Positions 9,149 through 19,683 of a stretch of DNA of 64,000 nt are shown in pieces; the stretch's first letter is position 1, and each line of letters opens with the position of its first letter. The stretch covers positions 1 through 64,000 of the forward strand of contig JAKIUK010000014.1 of NCBI GenBank assembly GCA_021647585.1, in the 5' to 3' direction. Below the pieces are notes generated by a model that saw nothing but the letters and a program-made list of their open reading frames with translations, did no database searches and was not told the DNA's origin. Origin of the DNA: Methylococcaceae bacterium. Its GTDB lineage: Bacteria; Pseudomonadota; Gammaproteobacteria; Methylococcales; Methylomonadaceae. The translations under genes and the position numbers were made by a program.

Positions 9149-10564
9149 ATGCCTGAACGTGAAAAAAAACATCTAACATTACAGAAAGCCTTAGAAATTA
9201 ATCTCGACAACTGTAAATATGGAACCATTGTTGAAATTGGAGCGGGTCAGGAGGTTGCCAGAAACTTTTTTAGAGCAGGTGGGGCCGCAGGAACAGTTGC
9301 CAAAACCATGTCTGCCTATGATATGCAAGTCAGTGATGATGTTTATGGTACTGAAGAATCAGGCCGCTATGTTAGTCACAGCCGTCTCATAAAAATGCTG
9401 AATAAAGAATTTACAGCAGTAACAGAGCTGTTAACAACATCACGACCTAAAAATACTACGTTTTTTTCTTATGCTGCCACAGTCACAGCAAAAAGCTACC
9501 TACATAAAAATGAATGTCATGGCTGGATAGGGATTCGACTACAACTTTACAGAAAAGCTGAACCCAGTGATATTGTTTTACATGTGCGTATGCTGGACAA
9601 TGATGGTAGCGCCCAACAAGAAGCTCTGGGTGTCATTGGGGTTAATTTAATTCACGCAGCTTATAATTACTTTACTCAACCCAAAAAAATCATTGAATCT
9701 TTAGTTGATGATCTGGAGCCTGGGCGCCTTGAAATCGATATGATTAATTTTTCAGGACCTTATTTTGAAGAAACTGAAAATAGATTAATGAACCTGCACC
9801 TAATTCACAACAATCTAACGCACGCAATCATGTTTAACCCGCAAGGGGAAGTACAAATACCGGCTGAATTATTATATAAGAAAAACATTCTTGTTATTCG
9901 CGGATCATTTAAGCCCTTAACAAAAGTTCATCTTGATATGACCAAATGCGGCCAGGAACACTTCAATCAAATGGAATATATCGATACAGATAAAACCATT
10001 GTGTTGGCTGAACTTTCCATGGCCAGTCTGACTGTCGGTGATCAAATGGACGATAATGACTTTCTTGCCCGTGTTGATATGCTCAATACACAAGGATATA
10101 CCGTAATGATTTCCGATTATTTACGTTATTTCCGCTTACGTCAGCATTTCCGCCGTTATACCCAACAGCAAATTGGCATGATTTTAGGTATTACCAACCT
10201 GGCCCTGATTTTTACTGAAGAATACTATAACAATCTGGAAGGTGGTGCATTGGAGGCCTTTGCTAAATTATTTCCAGATAATACCCACTTGTATATTTAT
10301 CCCATGAAAAGCGAGGAGCAAGAACTCATCACAGCTGATAATTTTAAACCGCCTAAAGCATTACGACATCTATATCAACACTTTTTAGAAAATGGTTATT
10401 TAACCGGTTTGGATAATTTCGATGACCGTTTGCTTCATATTAACCCTACTGAAGTACATAAGGAGATAAAAAAAGGGCGCGGTGATTGGGAAAACGATGT
10501 GCCGGAATCTATTGCTGAAATGGTTATAAATAAAAAATTATTGGGCTTTGCTAATAGTAAATAG
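9149..10564 (+). CDS. Conserved protein of unknown function, nucleotidyltransferase-like motif
   Basis: A 471-residue soluble protein with no signal peptide or membrane span. I recall relatives in diverse bacteria being auto-labelled inconsistently, for example as nicotinate-nucleotide adenylyltransferase or TonB-dependent receptor; neither name is supported here. Visible are a glycine-rich stretch, GAGQEVARNFFRAGGAAGTV (residues 31-50), and RGSFKPLTKVHLDM (251-264). The latter looks like a decayed GxFxPxHxGH nucleotidyltransferase signature that keeps the final histidine but not the first histidine or glycine. Start is supported by AGGGAA upstream of ATG. It precedes the HD-GYP gene in the same orientation, 300 bp apart, so a shared role is possible but not shown. 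Confidence 0.75.
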   Translation: MPEREKKHLTLQKALEINLDNCKYGTIVEIGAGQEVARNFFRAGGAAGTVAKTMSAYDMQVSDDVYGTEESGRYVSHSRLIKMLNKEFTAVTELLTTSRPKNTTFFSYAATVTAKSYLHKNECHGWIGIRLQLYRKAEPSDIVLHVRMLDNDGSAQQEALGVIGVNLIHAAYNYFTQPKKIIESLVDDLEPGRLEIDMINFSGPYFEETENRLMNLHLIHNNLTHAIMFNPQGEVQIPAELLYKKNILVIRGSFKPLTKVHLDMTKCGQEHFNQMEYIDTDKTIVLAELSMASLTVGDQMDDNDFLARVDMLNTQGYTVMISDYLRYFRLRQHFRRYTQQQIGMILGITNLALIFTEEYYNNLEGGALEAFAKLFPDNTHLYIYPMKSEEQELITADNFKPPKALRHLYQHFLENGYLTGLDNFDDRLLHINPTEVHKEIKKGRGDWENDVPESIAEMVINKKLLGFANSK

Positions 10565-10838
10565 TCTTTTAGACACATCAGATAAATCATCTGAGCAACT
10601 AAAAACATCTATATTAATCAGGAATAATTTAAATTTTTTTCAGTTTTAAAACCTCACTAAATGATTGTGAAGTGGCTACACTAAACTGGACACTATGCCT
10701 TTGATCACCAGCCACATCCACCCTTATAAATTATTATTTATCAAAAATAGTTACTAGTTTTTATTTGTCAGTATAAAACACACCAATATTTTTATTCCAT
10801 AAAACATAAACCATTCCTTGTTATCTTGATATGATCTT

Positions 10839-10857
10839 CATAGGACATATACCTATG
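10839..10857. promoter_or_regulatory. Palindrome before the HD-GYP gene
   Basis: CATAGG and CCTATG flank a 7-nt centre and end 9 bp before the ATG at 10867. It could be an operator or an RNA hairpin over the ribosome-binding region; no other Shine-Dalgarno is visible there. The rest of 10565-10838 is AT-rich with one short repeat (TCAGAT/ATCTGA) just past the preceding gene. Confidence 0.3.
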
Positions 10858-10866
10858 TAAACAGTG

Positions 10867-13788
10867 ATGAAAACCAGAAATAAATCCCGATATTCTCTGC
10901 ATATTACTATCAGTTCTTTGTTTGTTAGTTTGATTATTGTTTTTGCAATCCTGATCAGCTGGCAAAACTATAGAAAAACCTCTGAAATTATTATATCCAC
11001 GGGTAACCAGGTCTTTGATCAAATCAATAGAGAGTTACTACTCGATTTGCAAGGAACCCGCGACTCAGTGACTCAGGCTGTCGACATATTAGCATTAACG
11101 CCAATTAACAGTGCAGGATCACTACAAGAACGCATACAATCACTGCCTATATTGAGTATCGCTTTGCGCAATGAACCACAAATGTCTGCAATTCAGGTGG
11201 GTTATGACAACGGCGATTATTTTATTATTCGCCCAGTAAATTCTGAATTTGTTCGAGATAAATTCACCGCCCCTTTGCAATCAGCATTCATCGTCGACCA
11301 TATTGATACTGATAATCAAGGTAGACGACAGTTATTGCGATTATTTTTTAATCAGGATTTAGTTGAAATATCTCGTGATAAACCGGTTGCTACACAATAT
11401 GACCCTCGCGAACGACCCTGGTATAAATTAGCCCAGGAAAATAGCCAGGTAAAAGCAACCAAACCTTATTTGTTTTATTTTTTTCGTAAAGTGGGTAGTA
11501 CTTTTACCGTAGAAACCCCTGTGGCCGGCGTTGTACTCGCGGCTGATATTTTACTGGACCAACTTTCTCAAAACCTTGCCCGGTTTAGCTTAACCCCAAG
11601 CACTGAAGTTGTATTATTCGGTAATGATGCCAATGCTTTAGCCTACCAGGATATGGAACGGTTAATTATTCGGGAAGATAACAATCAATTTAAAATCGCT
11701 AAACTTTCCCAACTAGGTAGTGAAGTACTTACTTTTCTAAGCAAAGACTTGAAACTTGAAAACCAGTCGTTAAATTTTTCTTTTCATCATCAACGCTGGC
11801 TAGGTGCGGTACGCAAACTGAAAATTGCAGTAGGGATAGATCTCTATGTACTCATGGTCTCACCAGAAAAAGAATTACTTAGCAAGGCCATAAGTATCCG
11901 CTGGCAATCCGTCATGATTACTGCATTGATTTTGCTTGCAACTTTGCCGTTAGTCTGGTTATTTGCCAGAAAAATTTCCCGACCCATCCGCCTGCTTGCT
12001 AACGAAGCCTTATTGATCAGTCATTTTAATTTTAGTTCTCCGGTTAATAACCCTTCAATGATCAGAGAAGTCGACGAACTCAGTATAGCTATGAAGTTAA
12101 TGAAAGACACCATCAGTAAGTTTCTATCATTAATAAACTCTTTAGCGGGTGAGTCCAACTTTGCTTCTTTGTTACAACGTATCAATCTGGAAACAATGCA
12201 GATTAGTCAGGCGGATGCTGCTATAACCTATTTATTAGATGATAATGGAAAGACATTACATCCCAGCACTTTACACGATTGTCAGCATGGCCTTATGGAT
12301 GTTGAAGAGATACTCTCTATTTCCTTAACTGATAAAAATGCTCTGGCTCAAGCCGTGACTAAAAATAGCAGCAGTCTGATCCCATTAAACAACAACCAGC
12401 CCAAACAATTACAGCAATTGCTAAAACTATTACATGCTGAAACGGGGGATATGATCGCAATGCCTCTACGTAACAGAGAGCATGATTTGATTGGTATTCT
12501 TTGTCTACTTTATCAGCATGATGACAAAGACCTGTTAAAAAATGAACAGATTTCTTTCGTTCAGGCATTATCCGGTTTTGCTGCAGTATCTTTGGAAAGC
12601 CAGCGTTTATTAATGATGCAGAAAGCATTATTAGATTCTTTCATTAAACTTATAGCTGGCGCGATTGATTCAAAATCACCTTATACTGGCGGTCATTGTC
12701 AACGCGTACCTGAACTTACCAGGCTTTTAGCTCAGGCTGCCTGTGACTGTAAAGAGCCACCTTTTGAGCAATTTCAGCTTAATGATAAGTCATGGGAAGC
12801 CTTGCATATAGCTAGCTGGTTGCATGATTGTGGCAAAGTCACTACGCCTGACTATGTGGTCGATAAATCAACTAAACTTGAAACCATTTATGACAGGCTA
12901 CATGAAATCAGAATGCGCTTTGAAGTGTTAAAAAGAGATGCTGAGATCCGCTACTGGCAAAATATTGTCGCTGGAGAAGACCAGGACGACCTAAAACAAA
13001 ACTTGTCAGCAGAATGGCGGCAATTAGATCAAGATTTTGCATTTATTGCTAAATGTAATGAAGGGGGTGAATTTATGCTCCCGGAAAATATCGTACGATT
13101 ACAAAAGATTGCTGAATATACCTGGATCAGAACTTTGGATGATTGTATAGGGCTATCCTGGGAAGAAAAACAGCGAAAACAGAAAACCCCGAAAAAAACC
13201 TTACCCACTGAAGAAAAAATACTCGCTGATAAGATCGATCATCTAATAGAACATGATGTTAATGATCAGATTCCTGAAGATAACCCCTGGGGCTTTCATC
13301 TTCAAGTGCCTCAATATAAATACAACCGAGGCGAGCTATATAATCTTCAAGTAAGTCGAGGCACCCTTACTAAAGAAGAACGATATAAAATCAATGACCA
13401 TATTGTCCAGACCATTATTATGCTGGAAAAATTACCTTACCCTAAACACCTGAGAGATGTTCCCAGTATTGCAGGAGCTCACCATGAAAAAATGGATGGC
13501 ACCGGTTACCCAAAGCAATTAACTCAACAACAAATGCCTCTAACAGCCAGAATAATGGCTATTGCCGATATTTTTGAAGCATTAACGGCTTCTGACCGTC
13601 CCTACAAAAAAGCGAATACCTTAAGTGAATCAATAACTATTATGGCAACTATGTCTAAGCAACGGCATATTGATAGTGACTTATTTAAATTGTTTCTCAG
13701 CAGTGGTGCCTATCTGGAATATGGTAAAAAATATTTGCAACCTGAACAGATAGATAACGTTGATATTGCTCAATACTTAACAAAATAA
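10867..13788 (+). CDS. Membrane Cache-HAMP-GAF-HD-GYP signalling protein
   Basis: Predicted sensor that hydrolyses cyclic di-GMP or a related nucleotide. Domains in order: transmembrane helix ~12-33; periplasmic dCache-like sensor ~35-340 (contains DPRERPWY, typical of Cache); second helix ~348-368; HAMP ~369-420; GAF ~430-580; HD-GYP ~595-970. Catalytic motifs are present: HDCGK (654-658), HHEK (873-876), DGTGYP (878-883) and DIFEALTASDRPYK (902-915). The HD and HHE motifs are ~218 residues apart, far more than the roughly 60 of standard HD-GYP domains, so a charged helical insertion of ~150 residues splits the domain. The start is ATG here; a GTG one codon upstream is possible. Confidence 0.9.
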   Translation: MKTRNKSRYSLHITISSLFVSLIIVFAILISWQNYRKTSEIIISTGNQVFDQINRELLLDLQGTRDSVTQAVDILALTPINSAGSLQERIQSLPILSIALRNEPQMSAIQVGYDNGDYFIIRPVNSEFVRDKFTAPLQSAFIVDHIDTDNQGRRQLLRLFFNQDLVEISRDKPVATQYDPRERPWYKLAQENSQVKATKPYLFYFFRKVGSTFTVETPVAGVVLAADILLDQLSQNLARFSLTPSTEVVLFGNDANALAYQDMERLIIREDNNQFKIAKLSQLGSEVLTFLSKDLKLENQSLNFSFHHQRWLGAVRKLKIAVGIDLYVLMVSPEKELLSKAISIRWQSVMITALILLATLPLVWLFARKISRPIRLLANEALLISHFNFSSPVNNPSMIREVDELSIAMKLMKDTISKFLSLINSLAGESNFASLLQRINLETMQISQADAAITYLLDDNGKTLHPSTLHDCQHGLMDVEEILSISLTDKNALAQAVTKNSSSLIPLNNNQPKQLQQLLKLLHAETGDMIAMPLRNREHDLIGILCLLYQHDDKDLLKNEQISFVQALSGFAAVSLESQRLLMMQKALLDSFIKLIAGAIDSKSPYTGGHCQRVPELTRLLAQAACDCKEPPFEQFQLNDKSWEALHIASWLHDCGKVTTPDYVVDKSTKLETIYDRLHEIRMRFEVLKRDAEIRYWQNIVAGEDQDDLKQNLSAEWRQLDQDFAFIAKCNEGGEFMLPENIVRLQKIAEYTWIRTLDDCIGLSWEEKQRKQKTPKKTLPTEEKILADKIDHLIEHDVNDQIPEDNPWGFHLQVPQYKYNRGELYNLQVSRGTLTKEERYKINDHIVQTIIMLEKLPYPKHLRDVPSIAGAHHEKMDGTGYPKQLTQQQMPLTARIMAIADIFEALTASDRPYKKANTLSESITIMATMSKQRHIDSDLFKLFLSSGAYLEYGKKYLQPEQIDNVDIAQYLTK

Positions 13789-13837
13789 CAAGAAAAAATA
13801 GCTCTCCTCCCTTACAATAGCACATTTATAAAAACTC

Positions 13838-14024
13838 ACCTGATTACCCATGAGCCTCCGCCTTATAGATGAGAAAAACGGTGACACCTTACACACCGTC
13901 ATCCCCGAGGTATTTTATCGGGGATCTATTCATGCAAAAAATAGATTCCTGCTAAGAGAATGCAGGAATGACGGGCTGTGTGGTTACTTTTTTCAAAATG
14001 GCGAAAGCTCATGGGTAATCAGGT
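13838..14024. mobile_element. MITE-like element, 187 bp, with 6-bp target duplication
   Basis: Perfect 18-bp terminal inverted repeats: ACCTGATTACCCATGAGC at 13838-13855 and its complement at 14007-14024. They are flanked on both sides by AAACTC (13832-13837 and 14025-14030), a target-site duplication. There is no coding capacity. Inside is a nested palindrome (13897-13974), CCGTCAT...ATCTATT / AATAGAT...ATGACGG, which resembles the dispersed GTCATTCC-type repeats of many gammaproteobacteria. The right duplication overlaps two bases of the ubiA stop codon. Sitting between convergent genes, its hairpins may also act as a terminator. Confidence 0.85.
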
Positions 14025-14028
14025 AAAC

Positions 14029-14892
14029 TCAAGCATTATTCAAATAATCCAGAACCAAGCCAATAAAAACAACCAGTCCAAAATAATTGCTATTTAGGAA
14101 TGCTTTAAAACATAAAGCCTTTTCTCTATTAAAAATTAATTTTTGCTGATAAACCGACAAACCAAATGCAACTACAACACTGGTATAATAGATAGAACCC
14201 AACTGCTGCATTTGTCCAATAACGATCAATAAAAAAATGATAACAAGTTGTAATCCTGCCATTATTTCACGGTCTTTGTCGCCAAATAGAATAGCTGTAG
14301 ATTTAACACCAATTTTTAAGTCGTCATCTTTATCAACCATGGCATACATGGTGTCATAAACTAGCGCCCATAACATAACAAGCAAATACATAACCCAGGC
14401 AACGGCAGGAATACTACCCGTTTGCGCACTAAATGACATGGGCACAGCAAAACCAAAAGCGATACCCAAATAAGCCTGTGGCAAATGGGTATATCGCTTC
14501 ATAAAAGGATAACTAGCTGCCAGAAACGCAGCAACAAACGACAGCAAAATAGTCATTAGATTAAGTTGCAGCACTAAAACAAATGCTGTCAAACATAAGA
14601 CCACAAACAAAAGAAGCGCTTCTTTTGGACTCACTTTACCTGCAGCAATAGGCCTTTGTTTGGTACGCTCAACATGCGGATCAAAATCACGATCGGCATA
14701 ATCATTAATAACGCACCCAGCCGCACGCATTAATACCACACCGGCACAAATAATAAACAATACAAATGAATCTGGCTTTCCATCACTGGCAACCCACAAT
14801 GCCCAGAGAGCTGGCCATAATAAAATCAATATACCTATAGGTTTATCAAATCTAGCTAATAACCAATATTGCTTCATCCTGTCCATAACCAT
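14029..14892 (-). CDS. ubiA: 4-hydroxybenzoate octaprenyltransferase
   Basis: Integral membrane prenyltransferase that attaches the polyprenyl tail to 4-hydroxybenzoate in ubiquinone synthesis. Both Asp-rich motifs of the family are present: [19 protein letters not shown] and [19 protein letters not shown]. About eight hydrophobic segments follow. The start is uncertain: in-frame GTG codons at 14913 would overlap hldE, while ATG at 14892, just after the hldE stop and preceded by GGATAG, gives 287 residues, near the usual length. Probably cotranscribed with hldE. A MITE-like insertion abuts its stop codon without changing the protein. Confidence 0.95.
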   Translation of the reverse strand: MVMDRMKQYWLLARFDKPIGILILLWPALWALWVASDGKPDSFVLFIICAGVVLMRAAGCVINDYADRDFDPHVERTKQRPIAAGKVSPKEALLLFVVLCLTAFVLVLQLNLMTILLSFVAAFLAASYPFMKRYTHLPQAYLGIAFGFAVPMSFSAQTGSIPAVAWVMYLLVMLWALVYDTMYAMVDKDDDLKIGVKSTAILFGDKDREIMAGLQLVIIFLLIVIGQMQQLGSIYYTSVVVAFGLSVYQQKLIFNREKALCFKAFLNSNYFGLVVFIGLVLDYLNNA

Positions 14893-14896
14893 TACA

Positions 14897-16327
14897 CTAT
14901 CCAATGTCACCACCCTTTATTGATTTAATGATGGAGGTCGTCGAGTGACCTTCTATAAAGGACAATATTTTTACTTCACCGCCATTGGCCAGTACACTCT
15001 CATGCCCTGCTATGGAGGCAATATCGGTGTAATCGCCACCTTTTACCAATATATCAGGTAATAACTGATCTATCTCTGCTTGTGGTGTATCGCCTGCAAA
15101 AGATACTACCCAATCCACACACTCCAGTGCAGCTAACATTTCCATTCTATATTGCAAGTCATTGACTGGACGCTTTGGACCCTTCAGTCTTTTAACTGAT
15201 TCATCGCTATTAACTAATACTACCAGCCTGTCACCTAACTCTTTAGCTTGTTGTAAATACCGAATATGTCCTGGATGTAAAATATCAAAACAACCATTAG
15301 TAAGCACAATTTTTTCGCCATCTTTACTCGCTAATGCCATTGCTTGCATCACATCTGTTAATGAACCGACACCTCGATGATGTGCCCTCTGCCCCTGCAA
15401 GGCATAGTTTAATTCTTCGGTATTAACTGTAGCAGTACCCAATTTTCCAACAACAATCCCCGCCCCCATATTTGCCAATACGGTCGCTTCTGATAATGAT
15501 TTTTTTGCGGCTAAACTAGCTGCCAAAACTGAAATTACCGTATCTCCAGCCCCCGTCACATCAAATACTTCGCGCGCATGAGTTGGTAAATGCAATGGAG
15601 GCTCATTATTAGTTAATAATGTCATGCCTTGTTCGCCCTGAGTAATCAACAAAGCTTCAAAGTTCTTCTCCAGGAGTAAATTCATTCCCTTTTCAACCAA
15701 TTGCTGTTGATCTTTACAGGTTCCAACCACCGCTTCAAATTCCGTCAAATTTGGAGTTATTAATGTGGCCCCCTGATATATGCTGAAATCTGCTCCCTTA
15801 GGATCAATTAATACGGGTTTTTTTAAACTTTTAGCCAAAGCAATAAACTGTTCAACATGACTCAAGGTTCCCTTTCCATAGTCAGACAAGACGATGACAT
15901 TGGCTTGCATCATTTCCGCATGGTATTGATGCAATAATTTGTCGTTATCCACTGCATGAAAACCATCCTCAAAATCCAGTCGTATCAACTGCTGATGCCT
16001 ACTCATGACTCTTAACTTAGTAATGGTTGAAAAGTCATCCAGAACTTCAAACAGACACAGCACCCCGGCTTTTTGTAAAAGCGTTTTTAATGATTCAGCG
16101 GGCTCATCCTTACCAACAAACCCCATTACCGAAACTTTTCCACCTAAAGCCGCAATATTTAATGCGACATTACCCGCCCCCCCAGCCCGTTGCTCATCAT
16201 CTTTAACATGAACAACCGGTACCGGTGCTTCTGGAGAAATTCTGGAGGTTGTACCATACCAGTATCGATCTAGCATTAAATCGCCTATAACCAAAACACG
16301 GCCAGTTGAATAATTAGGTAATTGCAT
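14897..16327 (-). CDS. hldE: Bifunctional heptose-7-phosphate kinase / heptose-1-phosphate adenylyltransferase
   Basis: Makes ADP-heptose for the lipopolysaccharide core. The N-terminal ribokinase-fold domain begins [17 protein letters not shown] and carries the PfkB motif [11 protein letters not shown]. The C-terminal nucleotidyltransferase domain has [16 protein letters not shown] with the HxGH signature. An upstream in-frame extension to 16417 exists, but it would overlap the start of the divergent arsC gene and has no counterpart in the family. The ATG at 16327 gives 476 residues, the normal size. The presence of this gene implies a heptose-containing Gram-negative outer membrane. Confidence 0.96.
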   Translation of the reverse strand: MQLPNYSTGRVLVIGDLMLDRYWYGTTSRISPEAPVPVVHVKDDEQRAGGAGNVALNIAALGGKVSVMGFVGKDEPAESLKTLLQKAGVLCLFEVLDDFSTITKLRVMSRHQQLIRLDFEDGFHAVDNDKLLHQYHAEMMQANVIVLSDYGKGTLSHVEQFIALAKSLKKPVLIDPKGADFSIYQGATLITPNLTEFEAVVGTCKDQQQLVEKGMNLLLEKNFEALLITQGEQGMTLLTNNEPPLHLPTHAREVFDVTGAGDTVISVLAASLAAKKSLSEATVLANMGAGIVVGKLGTATVNTEELNYALQGQRAHHRGVGSLTDVMQAMALASKDGEKIVLTNGCFDILHPGHIRYLQQAKELGDRLVVLVNSDESVKRLKGPKRPVNDLQYRMEMLAALECVDWVVSFAGDTPQAEIDQLLPDILVKGGDYTDIASIAGHESVLANGGEVKILSFIEGHSTTSIIKSIKGGDIG

Positions 16328-16396
16328 AGCTTTAAAACGCAGTCCATAAAACAAAATGATATTATACCCTCTTCTTTTATCTAAGAGAGCGTATCC

Positions 16397-16744
16397 ATGA
16401 GTGTTAAAATTTATCATAATCCGCGTTGCAGTAAATCTAGGCAGACCTTACAACTATTACAAGAACAAGGCATAGAGCCGGAAATTATTGAATATTTAAA
16501 AACACCTCCAACTGTAGCTGAACTTGAAGATATTCTACAAAAACTAGGTATGGACCCTCGTGATTTGATGCGTAAAAATGAGGCTGAATACAAAACAACA
16601 GGGATGGATAACAAAGAACTTAGCAATAAAGCGTTAATTGATGGCATGATCAACAGCCCAAAATTAATTGAACGCCCTATTGTATTAGCAAATGATAAAG
16701 CAGCCATAGGCCGACCGCCTGAAAGTGTACTGGCCATTCTCTAA
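16397..16744 (+). CDS. arsC: Arsenate reductase, glutaredoxin-dependent type
   Basis: Thioredoxin-fold ArsC family protein, 115 residues, with the catalytic cysteine C11 in YHNPRCSKSR and the IERPIV segment near residue 93 that carries the arsenate-binding arginine in ArsC. It reduces arsenate to arsenite using glutathione/glutaredoxin. No arsenite efflux or ArsR gene lies nearby, so the physiological role is less certain than in ars operons. AGAGAG precedes the ATG. It opens a same-strand run with wrbA, DUF2069, hda and panE. Confidence 0.9.
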   Translation: MSVKIYHNPRCSKSRQTLQLLQEQGIEPEIIEYLKTPPTVAELEDILQKLGMDPRDLMRKNEAEYKTTGMDNKELSNKALIDGMINSPKLIERPIVLANDKAAIGRPPESVLAIL

Positions 16745-17706
<962 letters not shown>

Positions 17707-17708
17707 AC

Positions 17709-18419
17709 GTGCCAGTACAACTTGCAGTACAGTTTGAATTTCAAGCAAACCAGAATTTTAGTACCTTCTACCCAGGAGATAATAAAGAGACCATTAATCA
17801 CCTACAACAAATCTGCAAAAGTAAAGAGCAACAACTTTTTATATGGGGGGCAGTTGGCACGGGCAAGACTCATTTATTACAAGCTACCAGCAAGGAAGCT
17901 AATAATAATGGCAAAAATTCTTTCTATTTTTCTCTGGCTTTAAAAACCTTACCTACTCCCTCAATGCTTGAAGGGCTGGAAAGCTTTGATCTTGTTTGCT
18001 TTGATAATATAGATGAAATTGCTGGTAATACCGAATGGGAACAAGCTTTTTTTAATTTTTATAATCTACATAGAGATGCAAATAACACGCTTGTACTGTC
18101 AGCACACTGCCCCCCGAAATATACAGCCATTCAACTTCCCGACCTTAAAACCCGTATGAACTGGGGACTTACTCTTAAATTAAAACCTTTAAATGATGAG
18201 CAACAACTCAATGCCCTCATCTATAAAGCCAATGACTTGGGCTTCGAAATACCGGTAAATGTGGGTCGATTTCTAATAACACACTATGCCCGCGACTTAC
18301 CTTCCATCTGGAAATTACTCGATAAAATAGAACAGGCAACATTAGTGGCAAAACGTAAGCTAACCATTCCATTTTTAAAACAAATTATGGCAGACCATGA
18401 AAATAATGAGTCAAGATAA
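17709..18419 (+). CDS. hda: DnaA regulatory inactivator Hda
   Basis: AAA+ protein that binds the DNA-loaded sliding clamp and stimulates DnaA-bound ATP hydrolysis to prevent re-initiation. The GTG start at 17709, 2 bp after the preceding stop, gives 236 residues, close to the family norm. An N-terminal QLAVQF occupies the place of the clamp-binding QL(S/D)LPL motif and looks divergent. Also present are FYPGDN (residues ~20-25), Walker A GAVGTGKT (47-54) and a Walker B-like region, CFDNIDEI. A longer frame reading back into the upstream gene is unlikely to be used. Confidence 0.93.
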   Translation: MPVQLAVQFEFQANQNFSTFYPGDNKETINHLQQICKSKEQQLFIWGAVGTGKTHLLQATSKEANNNGKNSFYFSLALKTLPTPSMLEGLESFDLVCFDNIDEIAGNTEWEQAFFNFYNLHRDANNTLVLSAHCPPKYTAIQLPDLKTRMNWGLTLKLKPLNDEQQLNALIYKANDLGFEIPVNVGRFLITHYARDLPSIWKLLDKIEQATLVAKRKLTIPFLKQIMADHENNESR

Positions 18420-19344
18420 AATCCTTATTGTTGGTGCGGGTGCTATTGGAAGCTTCTACGGTGCGTTACTAGCTAAAGCGGGTGCAGACGTTTCTGTTGT
18501 ATGCCGGTCTGATTTCAACACTGTCAAAAAACAAGGTTACTTCATCAATAGCAATACTCTTGGCAACTGGACATTTACCCCTACACAAATTATAAAAACT
18601 GCAGCAGAATATAGACATCAGGCTGACTATATTATCCTTTGTACCAAAATTACGGAGCAAACAGATCGAGTTCGGATGATACAAGATGCTGTTAATCCCA
18701 GTACATGCATAGTATTTATTCAGAATGGTGTAGAAATTGAACAAGAACTTCTTGATGCATTCCCAAACAACGAAATTATTAGTGGATTGGCATTTATTTG
18801 TTGTAACCGATTAAAACCAGGAGTAATTCACCATTTGGCTTATGGTAAATTAACGCTGGGTAGTCTAAATAAATTTGAACATTCCAGCAATAAAACGCAG
18901 CACTTAAGTAACTTAATCAATCTAGCCGGTATTGAATCTATCATTACTGAACAAATTATAAGCAGCCGCTGGTTAAAGTGTCTTTGGAACGCATCATTCA
19001 ATCCTCTCTCAGTATTGTCTGACGGCCTTTCAACACAAGATATACTGAGCACCCAAGAAGCATTGGTGCGTACTATCATGCAGGAAGTCAGTACAATTGC
19101 ACAAGCCTGTGGACATCCATTACCTGAAGACAGCATAGTTATTAATATAAAAAACACCTATGCCATGCCTCCATATAAAACCAGTATGCTTCTGGATTAT
19201 GAAAACAATCAGGCGATGGAAACAGAAGCTATCCTGGGAAATACTGTCAGAGCAGCTAAAAGGGAAAAAGTCTTCACTCCTACACTGAATACACTCTATG
19301 CGTTAATGAAACTAAAAGAGTTAAAAATAAAACAGGATAGTTAA
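18406..19344 (+). CDS. panE: 2-dehydropantoate 2-reductase (ketopantoate reductase family)
   Basis: NADPH-dependent reductase converting ketopantoate to pantoate for coenzyme A. The Rossmann loop GAGAIGSFYG lies at residues ~10-19, and the C-terminal ApbA/PanE domain contains SSRWLKCLWNASFNP and MLLDYENNQAMETEAILG. The start chosen (ATG 18406) places the loop where it usually lies; an ATG three codons upstream (18397) overlaps hda a little more. Relatives also act on other 2-oxoacids, so the symbol is a family-level call. Confidence 0.87.
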   Translation: MSQDKILIVGAGAIGSFYGALLAKAGADVSVVCRSDFNTVKKQGYFINSNTLGNWTFTPTQIIKTAAEYRHQADYIILCTKITEQTDRVRMIQDAVNPSTCIVFIQNGVEIEQELLDAFPNNEIISGLAFICCNRLKPGVIHHLAYGKLTLGSLNKFEHSSNKTQHLSNLINLAGIESIITEQIISSRWLKCLWNASFNPLSVLSDGLSTQDILSTQEALVRTIMQEVSTIAQACGHPLPEDSIVINIKNTYAMPPYKTSMLLDYENNQAMETEAILGNTVRAAKREKVFTPTLNTLYALMKLKELKIKQDS

Positions 19345-19356
19345 CTTCCAATAGAT

Positions 19357-19442
19357 TTTTTGTTAAAACCTAGTTATTTATAGCCCTATTAGATTCAATT
19401 AATCTGCACCTAAAAGCCTTTTCTTCAAAGTTTTAACAAAAA
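19357..19442. repeat. 13-bp inverted repeat spanning 86 bp upstream of the EF-G paralog
   Basis: TTTTTGTTAAAAC at 19357-19369 is exactly inverted at 19430-19442, with a smaller AGATT/AATCT hairpin between. I see no target duplication, so I do not call it a mobile element; it may be a terminator for panE or a leader structure. The rest of 19345-19683 is AT-rich and includes an orphan AGGAGG at 19486-19491 with no ATG, GTG or TTG at normal spacing. Confidence 0.4.
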
Positions 19443-19683
19443 TAAAATACTAGCACTCTGTTTTTTTTAAACTTTAGTGTAGAATAGGAGGATTTTCGAA
19501 GTATAAATTTTATTATATCTTTGAATACCCAAACAAGTGCTTTTATTTATCGCCTTAAAAGCTGGTTAGATACAAATATTGAGATGACCCGCCTAAAAGT
19601 ATAAATACCCCTATTACTAAAGGATCACCCTTTATTAATAAGAGGATTTACAGTTTTTTTATTTTCATTTTTAGAGTACAAAC

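Noticed and set aside
16328..16417. 30-codon upstream extension of hldE
   Set aside because: Overlaps the arsC start on the other strand and has no family counterpart; ATG at 16327 gives the standard length.
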